A stretch of 64,000 bases of DNA from Gammaproteobacteria bacterium HGW-Gammaproteobacteria-13 (GCA_002840155.1 PGZH01000009.1:124001-188000); one strand, 5' to 3'. Positions 36,963 to 44,886 are shown, counted from the stretch's first letter. The notes: generated by a model from the letters alone, not told the origin. A program made the numbers and translations.

Positions 36963-37673
36963 TCATTTGAGATGGCGGCCGCCGTTGACAGTCAGTGTGG
37001 TGCCGGTGACGTAGGGGTTGTCGAGCAGGTAGCGCAAGCTTTGGTAGATCACCAGCGGCCCGGGTTCGATGCCCAGTGCCGATTTGTTCAGGGTTTTGCT
37101 GCGGTAGTCGGCGTCGTCGTTCGGGTTGAATAGGATCAGCGCCGGGGCGATGCCGTTGACCTTGATCTGTGGGGCGAAGCGCGCGGCAAACGACAGGGTC
37201 AGGCTGTCCAGCCCGGCCTTGCTGGCGCAGTAGGCCGGCCGGTTGGCGCTGCCTTTGCGCGCCACGTCATCGCTGATATGCACGATATCGGCCGGCGTTG
37301 AGCGCGCCAGCAGTGCTTGGCAATGCAGGTTGATCAGGTAGGGCGCGAGCATGTGCACGCTAAACAGTTGCTGGAAGGCCGCCGCTTCTTCGCCCGGCGC
37401 CTCCACCAGCCAGTCGGAGGCGTTGTGCACAATGGCGCGCAGGCTGTCGGTGTGGTTCTTGAGCTGTTCGATAAACGCCAGGATGCCGGCTTCGCTGGCA
37501 AAGTCCGCCTGCAGGGCCAGGGCGCCGCGCTGCCTGAGCGCAGCAATACCTTCGCGCTCGCTGCGGTAGCTGACGATCACGGCGTGACCATCATCAAGCA
37601 GGCGTTCGGCGCAGTACAGGCCGATGCGCTGGCTGGCTCCGGTTATCAGGATGGGGGCGGCGCTGACGCTCAT
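36963..37673 (-). CDS. folM: Dihydromonapterin reductase
   Basis: A 236-residue short-chain dehydrogenase with a TGASQRIG nucleotide loop and the catalytic Tyr/Lys in YCASKAGL, plus the [13 protein letters not shown] stretch typical of FolM. It reduces dihydromonapterin (and dihydrofolate weakly) with NADPH. It is the first gene of a tight operon with folE and folX. Its upstream region carries a TATACC-N12-TGTACA element and a TTGTAC/TATAAC promoter candidate on the minus strand. Confidence 0.93.
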   Translation of the reverse strand: MSVSAAPILITGASQRIGLYCAERLLDDGHAVIVSYRSEREGIAALRQRGALALQADFASEAGILAFIEQLKNHTDSLRAIVHNASDWLVEAPGEEAAAFQQLFSVHMLAPYLINLHCQALLARSTPADIVHISDDVARKGSANRPAYCASKAGLDSLTLSFAARFAPQIKVNGIAPALILFNPNDDADYRSKTLNKSALGIEPGPLVIYQSLRYLLDNPYVTGTTLTVNGGRHLK

Positions 37674-37766
37674 GCTCGACTCGGCAGAAGGAAAAGGGTG
37701 GGTTCAGCGATGCTGCGCCGGGTTACCTGACCAGTAGGGCGTGGCTTCGACTGAACCAGAAGTAAA

Positions 37767-37793
37767 GTTATACCAGCAATAGGCTTTGTACAA
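37767..37793 (-). promoter_or_regulatory. Candidate folM promoter with PplR-type operator
   Basis: Plus strand TATACC (37769-37774), 12 bases, then TGTACA (37787-37792). This nearly matches the PplR1 consensus I recall from P. putida, T(G/A)TACA-N12-TGTA(C/T)A. On the minus strand the same DNA reads TTGTAC, 15 bases, TATAAC, a plausible -35/-10 pair with a short spacer. The -10 lies about 94 bases upstream of the folM ATG. Confidence 0.6.
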
Positions 37794-37900
37794 CCATGCG
37801 CCCTGTGCGGGTACTGGTCTGTTTCATGCCGTTTAGCCTATTTCATTGAGCTGTATCGGTATTTTTTCTATGGATGGGCTGAATAAAATTGTTTTTATCG

Positions 37901-37925
37901 TGTACAAGATTGGTTTTCTTGTACA
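37901..37925. promoter_or_regulatory. Second TGTACA repeat pair, folM/DUF6482 intergenic
   Basis: TGTACA (37901-37906) and TGTACA (37920-37925) are separated by 13 bases. The right half ends 13 bases before the DUF6482 ATG, so a bound regulator would affect that gene directly; on the minus strand TTGTACA is followed by an AT-rich stretch that could serve a distal fol promoter. Confidence 0.6.
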
Positions 37926-37938
37926 GGTATGTGCCGTT

Positions 37939-38235
37939 ATGAAGCCTTGGCAGTTGAGCATCGCGGTGCTGTGTGGGCAGGTGTGCCATGTCGAGGTGCT
38001 CACTCTGCGCTGTTGTGGCTACAAGGTGCAGGTGGTCGGCAAGGCTGGCGGCGTGCGCACGTTGGAGTATGCGCCGGGGCGAGCGCTGTGGCCTGGGCTG
38101 GCATTGCTCAAGGCGCGTCTGCGTCGTTGCGGCGTGCGGCAGATGCTGTTGCTGCAGCCGGAAAGCCACGATGAAATTATTGCTCGCCCTGCCTTGCTTG
38201 AGCCTGATCCAGGGCTGTGGATCAAGCTGCGCTGA
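37939..38235 (+). CDS. DUF6482-like small protein
   Basis: A 98-residue basic protein (MKPWQLSIAVLCGQVCHVEVLTL). The pattern of an N-terminal short beta region, a central KVQVVGKAGGVRTLEYAPGRAL segment and a C-terminal LLLQPESHDEIIARP resembles DUF6482 proteins found in Pseudomonas, often tied to light- or stress-regulated genes. The ATG at 37939 is chosen because translation from upstream codons would read through the TGTACA repeats; its ribosome site is weak. Convergent with the DUF393 gene. Confidence 0.6.
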   Translation: MKPWQLSIAVLCGQVCHVEVLTLRCCGYKVQVVGKAGGVRTLEYAPGRALWPGLALLKARLRRCGVRQMLLLQPESHDEIIARPALLEPDPGLWIKLR

Positions 38236-38239
38236 TGGC

Positions 38240-38665
38240 TTATCGCGGGTTTCTGCTGGCAGTGCAGGTGGCGTTTCTGCAGCGCCGGCTGGCGTCCGGG
38301 TGGGGCAGCCAGTCGAGGTGTGGGCGTAGCCGGCAGAACAGTCGGTAACCCAGCTCCAGCAGCGGCCGCAATGCCGGCCAGGTCAGCGGCGCGGCCCAAC
38401 GCTCAAGGCCGGCTGCACGCCAGCTCCACAGCGTGGCATCCAGGCCGGTCACCCATTGCCCGTCGGCGAAGCGGGCATGCAGGCGGTTCTGCAGGGTTTC
38501 TCGGCTGTGGCCGACGGACTCGGGATGAAAGTCGTTTAGGCCGATATCAACCAGGCACAGGCGCTGCACATCGGCACGCTGACGCAGCAGTTGGATCTCG
38601 CGGGCGCACAGTGGGCAGTCGCCATCGTAATAAAGGGTCAGGGGCCAGCTCGGTTGCTTGTTCAT
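38240..38665 (-). CDS. DCC family thiol-disulfide oxidoreductase-like (DUF393)
   Basis: A 141-residue protein with the family signature YYDGDCPLCAREIQLL (Cys17 and Cys20 form a CxxC-like pair) close to the N-terminus. DUF393 proteins are predicted thiol-disulfide oxidoreductases with a thioredoxin-like fold. Members often neighbour photolyase and LitR-type genes. It is divergent from the MerR/LitR gene, and the 91-base gap between them holds a CTTTGTA/TACAAAG palindrome. Actual activity is unproven. Confidence 0.85.
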   Translation of the reverse strand: MNKQPSWPLTLYYDGDCPLCAREIQLLRQRADVQRLCLVDIGLNDFHPESVGHSRETLQNRLHARFADGQWVTGLDATLWSWRAAGLERWAAPLTWPALRPLLELGYRLFCRLRPHLDWLPHPDASRRCRNATCTASRNPR

Positions 38666-38674
38666 GGTCTAACT

Positions 38675-38697
38675 CTTTGTATAAGTCTTGTACAAAG
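38675..38697. promoter_or_regulatory. Operator-like palindrome between DUF393 and MerR/LitR genes
   Basis: CTTTGTA (38675-38681) and TACAAAG (38691-38697) form an inverted repeat with a 9-base spacer. Overlapping this are TGTATA (38678) and TGTACA (38689), 11 bases apart. On the minus strand TATACA could be the -10 of the DUF393 gene, whose ATG lies 12 bases on. A regulator here would control both divergent genes, including its own. Confidence 0.65.
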
Positions 38698-38756
38698 TAT
38701 GCCGGAAGTAGCTGAGTTACAATGCGTGCAACATTTTTTCTGTGATACCTGCGCCC

Positions 38757-39710
38757 ATGTCCGATCACGTTGGTACTGCGTCCCTCGTTTCGAGTGCCCT
38801 CAAGCAGGAAGAGTTATTTCCTATCCGTGAGGTGGCGCGCCTGACCGGCGTCAATCCGGTCACGTTGCGGGCCTGGGAGCGGCGCTATGGGCTGATCCAG
38901 CCAACCCGCACCGACAGCGGCCATCGCCTGTATTCGCAGGTGGATATCGAGTCGGTGCGCAGCATCCTGGCGTGGATCGAGCGCGGTGTGGCGGTGAGCA
39001 AGGTTGGCAAGATTCTGGCCAAAAGCAGCTCGATCAAATCTGCCAGTTCACCGGTTTATGAAGAGGTCAGCGCCAGCGAGTGGGGCGAGTGGCAAGCCCA
39101 GCTGCGCCGCGCCATCAGCGCCTTCGATGAGCCGCGCCTGGATCGTCTGTACGGCCAGATTTTCTCCAGCTACCCGTTGCCGGTGGTGTTTCAGGACATC
39201 CTCATGCCGCTGTGGCAGGAGCTGTTGCTGCGCCAGGACGAGTACGGCCAGACCAGCGAGTGGCTGTTTCTCGATACCTTTCTGCGTGCCCGTACCTTGC
39301 AGCGCCTGCAGGTACTGCGTGCCCAGGTTGAGGAGCGCGTACTACTGGCAGCCTTGCCGGGCCATTGCCGCGAATTGGAACTGCTGGTTGCCGGATTGCT
39401 GCTGAGCAGTGCCGACACCGCTGTCAGTGTGCTCGGGCTGGGTCAGCCGCTGGAAGAACTGACTCTGATCTGTGAAAAAATGCAGCCCCAGGCCCTGGTG
39501 CTGTTCTCCAATCAGCCGCCCAGTGATGACTTGCCCAAGGTGCTCTCGCGTCTGGCGCTGGCGTTGGATTGCCCGCTGGTGATGGCCGGCGATGGTGCCG
39601 ACCTGGCCGAGGAAAGCCTCAGCGGTTCGCCGATTGCCTGCCTGGGCAACGAAGGGCGCCTGATGCAGCGCCGCCTGCAGCAGTTTCTGGCTGGCCACCT
39701 GGATACCTGA
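38757..39710 (+). CDS. LitR/CarH-family MerR regulator, B12-ligand residues lost (PplR-like)
   Basis: A 317-residue protein: MerR winged helix (about 20-85; LTGVNPVTLRAWERRYGL, SGHRLYS), a four-helix segment (about 105-190) and a B12-binding-like fold (about 190-310). In B12-sensing CarH the helical segment ends in an Glu-His pair and the Rossmann part has GExHELG with the axial His; here these read E168-W169 and G202-H203-C204-R205-E206-L207. That fits class II LitR proteins such as P. putida PplR1-3, which work with short LOV photoreceptors. ATG 38757 is used; a GTG 15 bases upstream is possible. Confidence 0.88.
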   Translation: MSDHVGTASLVSSALKQEELFPIREVARLTGVNPVTLRAWERRYGLIQPTRTDSGHRLYSQVDIESVRSILAWIERGVAVSKVGKILAKSSSIKSASSPVYEEVSASEWGEWQAQLRRAISAFDEPRLDRLYGQIFSSYPLPVVFQDILMPLWQELLLRQDEYGQTSEWLFLDTFLRARTLQRLQVLRAQVEERVLLAALPGHCRELELLVAGLLLSSADTAVSVLGLGQPLEELTLICEKMQPQALVLFSNQPPSDDLPKVLSRLALALDCPLVMAGDGADLAEESLSGSPIACLGNEGRLMQRRLQQFLAGHLDT

Positions 39711-39801
39711 TTTCTTCTATTAAGCACGCCTGAATAAGCGCAGTCGCCGTTATGGCAACTGCGCTTTCGCCTGCGTGCAATTTTTTGCTGATTCCGATTA
39801 G

Positions 39802-39900
39802 TTGTACAGCTTGTACAGAAAACTGCTTGCTATCTGGGGTTTTAGGCTATACAAAAGCTATACATTGTTTGTTTGTGTATAGCTTGTATCCACTTGTACA
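39802..39900. promoter_or_regulatory. Cluster of seven TGTACA/TATACA repeats upstream of acyl-CoA dehydrogenase
   Basis: Hexamers occur at 39803 (TGTACA), 39812 (TGTACA), 39848 (TATACA), 39859 (TATACA), 39876 (TGTATA), 39885 (TGTATC) and 39895 (TGTACA). CTATACA (39858) and TGTATAG (39876) form a perfect inverted repeat with an 11-base spacer, and TGTATA/TGTACA at 39876/39895 are spaced by 13. The last repeat ends 18 bases before the dehydrogenase ATG. The motif matches those near folM and the LitR gene. Confidence 0.75.
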
Positions 39901-39918
39901 GCTTGAGGACTCAGCAAC

Positions 39919-41697
39919 ATGACCCAATACCGCGCACCCCTTCGTGATATGCGTTTCGTTTTTGACGAGGTGCTCGACGCTTATGCCACCCTGCAGTCGC
40001 TGCCTAGTCAGCGCGAGTTCGGAAACGACCTCGGTGGCGCCATTCTGGAAGAAGCCGCCAAGCTGGCGGAAAACGTGCTGGCCCCATTGAATGGGTCAGG
40101 CGACAAGCAAGGCTGCGCGTATGATCCGCAGAGCAAGTCGGTAAAAACCCCGGATGGCTTTCGTGCTGCCTATCAGCAATTCGCCGAAGGTGGCTGGACC
40201 GCACTGGCCTGCTCGCCTGGGTTTGGTGGCCAGGGGCTGCCCCATGTGCTGAATATGATGGTCGAGGAGATGGTCTGCTCGGCCAACCTGTCGCTGGGCA
40301 TGTACCCGGGCCTGACCCACGGCGCGATCAATGCGCTGACCGCCCACGGCGCCCGCGAATTGCAGGAGCGCTACCTGCCCAAACTGATTAGCGGCGAATG
40401 GACCGGCACCATGTGCCTGACTGAGCCGCAGTGCGGCACCGATCTGGGCTTGATTCGTACCCGCGCCGTACCGCAGGCGGACGGCAGCTATGCCATAAGT
40501 GGTACGAAGATCTGGATCACCGGCGGCGAGCACGATCTGGTTGACAACATCCTGCACCTGGTACTGGCCAAACTGCCCGATGCCCCGGACAGCGTGAAAG
40601 GCATTTCGCTGTTCCTAGTGCCCAAGTTTCTTGAAGATGGCAGCCGTAATCCGGCGTTCTGCGGCGGCCTGGAACACAAGATGGGCATCAAGGGCTCGGC
40701 CACCTGCGTGATGAATTTCGAAGGCGCCCAGGGCTGGTTGATCGGCGAGCCGAACAAGGGCCTCAAATGCATGTTCACCATGATGAATTCGGCGCGTTTG
40801 ATGGTGGGCATGCAAGGCCTTGGCATTGCTGAAAGTGCCTACCAGGTCAGCCTCGGTTTCGCCAAGGAGCGCCTGCAAAGCCGTTCGCTGTCGGGCCCGA
40901 AAGCTGCTGATAAACCGGCCGATCCGATCATCGTGCATCCGGACGTACGCCGCATGTTGCTGCGTCAGAAGGTGATGATCGAAGGCTGTCGCGCGCTGGC
41001 CTATTTCACTGGTCTGCATGAAGACGTTGCCCATGACCACGAAGACCCCGCGGTGCGCGAGCAGGCCGATGATCTGGTGCAACTGCTGACCCCAGTGGTG
41101 AAGTCCTTCCTCACCGATGAAGGTTTCAACTGCGCCAACGAAGGCTTGCAGGTGCTCGGCGGCTCCGGCTTCACCGAAGACTGGGGCATCGAGCAACTGG
41201 TACGTGACTCGCGGATTACCCGCATCTATGAAGGCACCAACGGCATTCAGGCGCTGGATTTGGTCGGGCGCAAACTGGGCCTGGGTGGCGGCCGTGCGGT
41301 GCGTAATTACTTCGCCCTGGTCGAAGGTTGGCTCAAGGCCAATGCCGAGGCTGAGCACGTCACAGCGGTAGGTGCTGCCCTCAAGCAGTTGCAGCAAGCC
41401 ACGCTGTGGATTGCCAGCGAGGGGATGAAAGACCCCGAGCAGGCCGGCGCCGCAGCAACCCCTTACTTGCGCTTGTTTGCCCTGACCAGCCTGGCCTGGA
41501 TGTGGGCGCGCATGGCTGCCGTGGCCAAGGCCAAGCTGGCGGCCGGCAGCACGGAAACCCTGTTTTACGGCGCCAAGCTGAAGTCTGCGGACTTTTTTAT
41601 GGCGCGCATCCTGACCGAGACCGACAGCCTGTTGGCTGAGGTCAAGGCCGGCAAAGCCACGCTGATGGCCTTCAGTGAAGAGGAATTTGCTGCCTGA
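39919..41697 (+). CDS. Acyl-CoA dehydrogenase (C-terminal-extended, about 592 aa)
   Basis: A 592-residue flavoprotein of the long acyl-CoA dehydrogenase type with an extra C-terminal domain, common in Pseudomonas fatty-acid degradation. Family motifs include MCLTEPQCGTDLGL (FAD loop), KIWITGGEHD, MNSARLMVGMQGLG, and RITRIYEGTNGIQALDL containing the catalytic glutamate region. It oxidises acyl-CoA to enoyl-CoA and passes electrons to ETF. GAGG precedes the ATG. Unusually, its promoter region is packed with TGTACA/TATACA repeats shared with the neighbouring LitR/fol genes. A terminator follows at 41790. Confidence 0.93.
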   Translation: MTQYRAPLRDMRFVFDEVLDAYATLQSLPSQREFGNDLGGAILEEAAKLAENVLAPLNGSGDKQGCAYDPQSKSVKTPDGFRAAYQQFAEGGWTALACSPGFGGQGLPHVLNMMVEEMVCSANLSLGMYPGLTHGAINALTAHGARELQERYLPKLISGEWTGTMCLTEPQCGTDLGLIRTRAVPQADGSYAISGTKIWITGGEHDLVDNILHLVLAKLPDAPDSVKGISLFLVPKFLEDGSRNPAFCGGLEHKMGIKGSATCVMNFEGAQGWLIGEPNKGLKCMFTMMNSARLMVGMQGLGIAESAYQVSLGFAKERLQSRSLSGPKAADKPADPIIVHPDVRRMLLRQKVMIEGCRALAYFTGLHEDVAHDHEDPAVREQADDLVQLLTPVVKSFLTDEGFNCANEGLQVLGGSGFTEDWGIEQLVRDSRITRIYEGTNGIQALDLVGRKLGLGGGRAVRNYFALVEGWLKANAEAEHVTAVGAALKQLQQATLWIASEGMKDPEQAGAAATPYLRLFALTSLAWMWARMAAVAKAKLAAGSTETLFYGAKLKSADFFMARILTETDSLLAEVKAGKATLMAFSEEEFAA

Positions 41698-41789
41698 AAC
41701 GACTGCGCAATCCGGTAGCCATCAGTTCCGCCCATTTTCGGCTATCGGATTTTTTTATCCCTGCTGCAGGCGTTTCGCCTGCACTTTAG

Positions 41790-41815
41790 GCCCGCCTGAT
41801 TGCGGGTCTTTTTTT
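41790..41815 (+). terminator. Rho-independent terminator after acyl-CoA dehydrogenase
   Basis: GCCCGC pairs with GCGGGT (one G-U pair) around a six-base loop, followed by TCTTTTTTT. A further small hairpin (TGCAGGCG / CGCCTGCA) lies just upstream at 41764-41782. Confidence 0.8.
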
Positions 41816-41846
41816 GTCTGGGATTTGCGCGGAATGTGTTGGGGGC

Positions 41847-42458
41847 TCAGCGGCGCCCAGCATGCAGCCGTTGTTCCTGCTGCAGGTGTTGCTGGTAGAT
41901 AAACTGGCGCAGCTGCTCATCGCTTTGCGGGTCCAGGGTGTGCAGCTGATAGGCCAGCAGGCCGTCTTCGGTTGCACGGACGAAAACCCCGATCACCGCA
42001 ATCGGCGTGTGCTCGTCTACCGGCAACACCAGATGAAAGCGCTTGGGCGCCTTACGCCGGGCCCGATGCTCGATCAACGCGCCATTCATCGACAGCTGAT
42101 GAATCCACAGGTCGCTCGGCTGCGCACTGGGTGTGTGCAGCGGCAATGGCTCGGGCAGGGGCGAGCGCCAGGCGCGGTTGATCTCACCTTCATCGAAAAT
42201 CTGCGGGGCGCTGAGCTGCAGGCAGGGCGTGCTTTGCTCATCCTGGCTGAGGTGCAGGTCGAAGGTCAGGTGCTGGTTGGCGATATGCGCATGCAGGCTT
42301 AGCTGCTCATTGACGGCGCAGTGCGACAGCAGCTCGCTGAGCTGTTTGCCAATATCCACCGACAAGCGCGGTTGGCTGCGCTGTTCGGTGGTTGCGGGCT
42401 GGTGCAGCTGGCGGATAAAGGCCAGTTCTGCCTGGGTCAGGAGTGCCTGTTCTTGCAT
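41847..42458 (-). CDS. Probable PilZ-domain protein
   Basis: A 203-residue cytoplasmic protein. The middle part has LWIHQLSMNGALIEH, which resembles the D/NxSxxG strand of PilZ c-di-GMP receptors, followed by a beta-rich region (FHLVLPVDEHTPIAVIGVFVRA). The typical RxxxR motif is not evident, so c-di-GMP binding is uncertain. It is downstream of the LOV gene on the same strand (52 bases), so the two may be co-transcribed. Confidence 0.55.
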   Translation of the reverse strand: MQEQALLTQAELAFIRQLHQPATTEQRSQPRLSVDIGKQLSELLSHCAVNEQLSLHAHIANQHLTFDLHLSQDEQSTPCLQLSAPQIFDEGEINRAWRSPLPEPLPLHTPSAQPSDLWIHQLSMNGALIEHRARRKAPKRFHLVLPVDEHTPIAVIGVFVRATEDGLLAYQLHTLDPQSDEQLRQFIYQQHLQQEQRLHAGRR

Positions 42459-42510
42459 GGAAGCGGTCTACATCAATCCCTAGAAGCTGTTGTGACCGCT
42501 GCACTGGGGA

Positions 42511-42972
42511 TTAGTTACTGCCGGTCGTCGCCTGCAGGCGCGCCAGTTCTGCCTTGAGTATCGCCAGTTCGGCTTCCAGCTGGGTGACCCGCTCCTGCGC
42601 CTCGACCTGCTCGGTAACGTTCTTCTGGATACCGATGTAATAGGTCAACTGGTCGGCATCATTGACCACCGGGGTGATCGACAGCTCGTTCCAGAACGGC
42701 GTGCCGTCTTTGCGGTAGTTGCGGATGATCTGCCGGCATGGGCGGTGCGTCTTCACCGCTTCGCGGATCGCCGCGAGGCCCGGCTGGTCGCGGTCACCGG
42801 CCTGGAGGAAGCGGCAATCCTGATAAAGGATGTCTTCGCTGGCGTAACCCGTGAGCTTTTCAAAGGCGGGGTTGGCATAGATCAGGATGTTGTCGTCACC
42901 TTCCTGTTCGGCCACCACGATGCCGTCGTTGGAGGCGTTGATCACCAGTTGCAGCAGTTTGGCGTTGATCAT
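42511..42972 (-). CDS. Short LOV blue-light receptor (PpSB-LOV type)
   Basis: A 153-residue single-domain photoreceptor. The LOV core has the photoactive cysteine Cys53 within DCRFLQ, the FMN-contacting N-x-A-F-x-x-L-T-G-Y segment (residues 34-43) and NYRKDGTPFWNELSITPV, followed by a C-terminal coiled-coil helix (about 120-148). The start and key residues closely match P. putida PpSB1-LOV as I recall it, including Cys53. Such proteins form dimers that switch in blue light and, in P. putida, are needed for PplR-dependent light induction. The LitR-type gene lies 2.8 kb away. Confidence 0.92.
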   Translation of the reverse strand: MINAKLLQLVINASNDGIVVAEQEGDDNILIYANPAFEKLTGYASEDILYQDCRFLQAGDRDQPGLAAIREAVKTHRPCRQIIRNYRKDGTPFWNELSITPVVNDADQLTYYIGIQKNVTEQVEAQERVTQLEAELAILKAELARLQATTGSN

Positions 42973-43084
42973 GAGGCGATTTCCCAGGCTATGTCGGCTG
43001 CATTCTAAAACATCCGGGCGGGCTGTCTACTTGCGGCATAATGCCGGGCTTATCGATTTGGTTCTGACTGTTTCGGAGTTTTGC

Positions 43085-43537
43085 ATGAAGATCGCCATCC
43101 TTTCCGGCTCGGTGTACGGCACCGCCGAGGAAGTTGCCCGCCACGCCGAGCGCCTGCTCAACGCCGCCGGCCATGAGGCCTGGCACAACCCGCGCGCCAG
43201 CCTGGCGGATATTCAGGCCTTTGTACCCGAGGCGTTTCTGGCGGTGACCTCGACCACCGGCATGGGCGAGTTGCCGGATAACCTGCAGCCACTGTACTTC
43301 GCCATTCGTGACCATCTGCCGGCCTGGAGCGGGCTGCCGGGCGGGGTGATTGCCCTGGGCGATTCCAGTTATGGCGATACCTTCTGCGGCGGCGGCGAGC
43401 TGGTGCGCGAGCTGTATGCCGAACTGGGCATTCGCGAAGTGCAGCCGATGCTGCGCCTGGACAGCAGCGAAAGCGTGACCCCGGAAAGCGACGCCGAGCC
43501 CTGGCTGGCCGACTTTATCGTAGCGTTGCAAGGCTGA
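43085..43537 (+). CDS. Flavodoxin (MioC-like)
   Basis: A 150-residue FMN-binding flavodoxin. The phosphate loop SGSVYGTAEEVA (about 6-17) and the flavin-contact segments TSTTGMGELPDN and GDSSYGDTFCGGG are typical of MioC/short-chain flavodoxins. ATG 43085 has GGAG eight bases upstream. It transfers electrons in the cytoplasm; the partner is unknown. It overlaps the cupin gene in a TGATG arrangement, so the two form an operon, and it is divergent from the LOV gene. Confidence 0.9.
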   Translation: MKIAILSGSVYGTAEEVARHAERLLNAAGHEAWHNPRASLADIQAFVPEAFLAVTSTTGMGELPDNLQPLYFAIRDHLPAWSGLPGGVIALGDSSYGDTFCGGGELVRELYAELGIREVQPMLRLDSSESVTPESDAEPWLADFIVALQG

Positions 43538-44004
43538 TGCACCCGCGCGCGCAGGAACTGATCAGCACGCTGCAGTTGCAGGCGCATCCGGAAGGTGGTT
43601 GTTACCGCCGCTTGTATGAGTCCTCTGCGCAGCTGGACGGCGGTCGCCTGTGTGGCACAGCGATCATTTTCCTGTTGCCGGCCGGCGCGGTCAGCCGCTG
43701 GCATCGGGTGGATGCCGATGAGCTTTGGCACTTCTATGAAGGTGCGCCATTGGAGCTGCTGCTGGCCGAGCAGCCCGACGCGGTGCGTTGCGCACGTCTG
43801 GGGCCGGTGGCTATTGGCCAACTGCCGCAGCGCCTGGTGCCAGCACATGCCTGGCAGGCGGCGCGCAGCACCGGGGCATTTACCTTGGTGGGCTGTACGG
43901 TAACCCCGGGTTTCGACTTTGCCGGCTTTCAGCTACTCAGTGATGACCGTGAGGCTCAGCGCGACTGGCCCATGCTCACCCAGTTGCATCCCGAACTGGT
44001 TTGA
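43537..44004 (+). CDS. Cupin-fold DUF985 family protein
   Basis: A 155-residue protein of the cupin_5/DUF985 family. The opening LQAHPEGGCYRRLYES and the core SRWHRVDADELWHFYEGAPLELLL are diagnostic, with conserved metal-type histidines His76 area. The protein start overlaps the flavodoxin stop by one base, so translation is coupled. Family members bind small ligands or metals in a beta-barrel; the function of this one is unknown. Confidence 0.88.
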   Translation: MHPRAQELISTLQLQAHPEGGCYRRLYESSAQLDGGRLCGTAIIFLLPAGAVSRWHRVDADELWHFYEGAPLELLLAEQPDAVRCARLGPVAIGQLPQRLVPAHAWQAARSTGAFTLVGCTVTPGFDFAGFQLLSDDREAQRDWPMLTQLHPELV

Positions 44005-44103
44005 CCTGCAAGGCCACCACGCTGGCCGCCAGAGCGACTCACCTTTGCGGCATCCCTCGCTAGACTCCTTGGCACTTTAATAACAAAAGCCGAGGAATCC
44101 ACC

Positions 44104-44886
44104 ATGACCGTTGCCCACGCACTGCCTGTTGTCAGCCTCAAGGATCAGGTATCCGCCGCCGAATGGCAGACCCGGGTGGATCTCGCCGCCTGCTACCGGC
44201 TGATCGCCCTGTATGGCTGGGATGACCTGATCTTCACCCATATCTCGGCAAAAATTCCCGGCACTGAAGATTTCCTGATCAATCCTTATGGCCTGATGTT
44301 CCATGAGATCAACGCCTCCAGCCTGGTGAAGATCGACTTGAGCGGTAAAAAGCTGATGGACAGCCCCTTCGACATCAACCCCGCCGGCTACACCATCCAC
44401 AGCGCCGTGCACGAGGTGCGCCACGATGTTGGTTGCGTGCTGCATATCCACACCCCGCAGGGGATTGCCGTATCGGCGCAAAAGCAGGGTTTGCTGCCAC
44501 TGTCGCAGCAGTCGCTGTTCGTTCTCGCCAGCCTGGCCTATCACGGTTATGAAGGCGTGGCGCTGAACCATGACGAGAAGTCGCGCTTGCAGTCGGATTT
44601 GGGCGATAAGAACTTTATGATCCTGCCCAACCACGGCTTGCTTACCGCCTTCGGCAGCATCGCCGATGCCTTCCTCGGCATGTTCACCCTGCAGCGTGCC
44701 TGCGAGATTCAGGTCATGGCGCAGAGCGGTGGCACTGAGCTGATCCATATCCCGCAACAGGTGCTCGACGGTGCCCGCGCGATGATCGCCGGGGTGATGA
44801 AAAGCCCGCAGGGCATGGGCGGTGCCTTGCCGTGGCCGGCGTTGCTGCGCAAGCTGGATCAACAGATGCCGGGTTACGCCGCATGA
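44104..44886 (+). CDS. Class II aldolase/adducin family protein
   Basis: A 260-residue soluble protein of the FucA/adducin fold, with the zinc-type histidines in LHIHTPQG and LPNHGLL and the FTHISAKIPG segment. Bacterial members act on sugar phosphates or as aldolase-like enzymes, but many of this length, which lie in lipid or aromatic degradation clusters, have unknown substrates. It starts an operon with an alpha/beta hydrolase and a DUF1569 protein (overlapping start/stop codons). Upstream 100 bases contain the promoter. Confidence 0.88.
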   Translation: MTVAHALPVVSLKDQVSAAEWQTRVDLAACYRLIALYGWDDLIFTHISAKIPGTEDFLINPYGLMFHEINASSLVKIDLSGKKLMDSPFDINPAGYTIHSAVHEVRHDVGCVLHIHTPQGIAVSAQKQGLLPLSQQSLFVLASLAYHGYEGVALNHDEKSRLQSDLGDKNFMILPNHGLLTAFGSIADAFLGMFTLQRACEIQVMAQSGGTELIHIPQQVLDGARAMIAGVMKSPQGMGGALPWPALLRKLDQQMPGYAA

